From the NCBI RefSeq assembly GCF_020531985.1, contig NZ_JAJAVQ010000007.1, positions 62,001 through 126,000 on the forward strand: a stretch of 64,000 bases of DNA. Direction: 5' to 3'. Positions 63,804 through 64,000 of this stretch are shown here, piece by piece (position 1 is the first letter of the stretch; every line of letters starts with the position of its first letter). Made by a program: the position numbers and the translations under genes. The notes beneath the pieces are model-generated. The model worked only from the letters and a program-made list of their open reading frames with translations, was not told the DNA's origin and ran no database searches. The stretch is from Rheinheimera aquimaris (GTDB lineage Bacteria > Pseudomonadota > Gammaproteobacteria > Enterobacterales > Alteromonadaceae).

Positions 63804-63809
63804 AAGTTT

Positions 63810-64000
63810 ATGCAGGTATATAAAGCGTTGCAGCCGTTTAGTGTGTTGTCGTTTGATCTGGACGACACACTGTACGATAACAAACCCGTTATCGAAGCAG
63901 CAGAGCAGGCAATGCTAAAGGCGCTGGCAGATCTTACGCCGGCAAGCCAGACTACCGATAGCCAGTTCTGGTGGCAACAGCGGGTAAAGCTGGCCCGGAT
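63810..64000 (+). CDS. yigB: HAD-family hydrolase YigB, N-terminal part
   Basis: The first 63 codons of a HAD phosphatase, cut by the window edge. HAD motif I is LSFDLDDTLYDN with the nucleophile Asp. The start reads MQVYKALQPFSVLSFDLDD. In E. coli yigB follows xerC and encodes FMN/PLP phosphatase; here doxX and lysR lie between. The name rests on this position and the N terminus only. Confidence 0.75.
   Translation, partial: MQVYKALQPFSVLSFDLDDTLYDNKPVIEAAEQAMLKALADLTPASQTTDSQFWWQQRVKLAR

Overview
The window reads as chromosomal DNA of a gammaproteobacterium of the Alteromonadales type (Rheinheimera/Arsukibacterium-like). This rests on gene content and order only, with no database search. 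The pointers are a complete methionine-salvage set, a lptM-lysA-dapF-DUF484-xerC block beside cyaY, a hemCDXY operon, ubiD followed by fre, several TonB-dependent receptors, c-di-GMP enzymes and a secreted pectate lyase. I see no rRNA, tRNA, prophage, insertion sequence or CRISPR array.

Layout. 1-7.3 kb: methionine salvage (mtnE partial, mtnBCD, mtnA, mtnK), with MetJ-type met boxes between the divergent pairs, plus a LysR regulator, a secreted TPR protein and a small membrane protein. 7.4-12.7 kb: a CSS-EAL phosphodiesterase, a sialidase-fold protein and a DsbD-like/redoxin pair. 12.9-21.8 kb: a TonB-dependent receptor, an SGNH hydrolase overlapping an OpgC-like acyltransferase, threonine aldolase, a three-domain MsrA-thioredoxin-MsrB protein, a BON-MscS channel and an EamA exporter. 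22-24.6 kb: PEP carboxylase. 24.7-29.6 kb: an ECF sigma factor locus with anti-sigma, lipoprotein, a divergent secreted subtilase, and a separate operon for an Ala/Ser/Thr-rich exported protein and an outer-membrane barrel. 29.6-41.4 kb: a PAS-GGDEF cyclase, a second TonB receptor, an orphan LytTR regulator, a VC0807-type membrane protein, a DUF1501/DUF1800 pair, a NaChBac-like sodium channel and a pectate lyase. 41.4-52.4 kb: metC, an EAL protein, a class II aldolase-like protein, ubiD-ferredoxin-fre, two Sel1/TonB-C paralogues, fadM, a membrane-anchored unknown and a secreted cyanophycinase-like protein. 52.8-64 kb: deoxyinosine glycosylase, hemY, hemX, hemD, hemC, esterase, cyaY, lptM, lysA, dapF, DUF484, xerC, doxX, lysR and the start of yigB.

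The two most interesting signals lie outside ordinary gene calls. First, the sigma-factor operon and the exported-protein/barrel operon share a promoter-like motif with identical spacing (GGAATAAA-N13-CCGTTA), and a related motif points back toward the subtilase. This suggests one ECF regulon building an uncharacterised envelope or protease system. Second, a roughly 97-bp palindromic element occurs twice (21815-21911 and 62121-62218). Its core is conserved, while its outer and inner stems differ in sequence between copies yet stay complementary, which looks like a structured interspersed repeat.

Start codons were moved from the longest open frame where a ribosome-binding site, signal peptide or family length argued for it; each entry says so.
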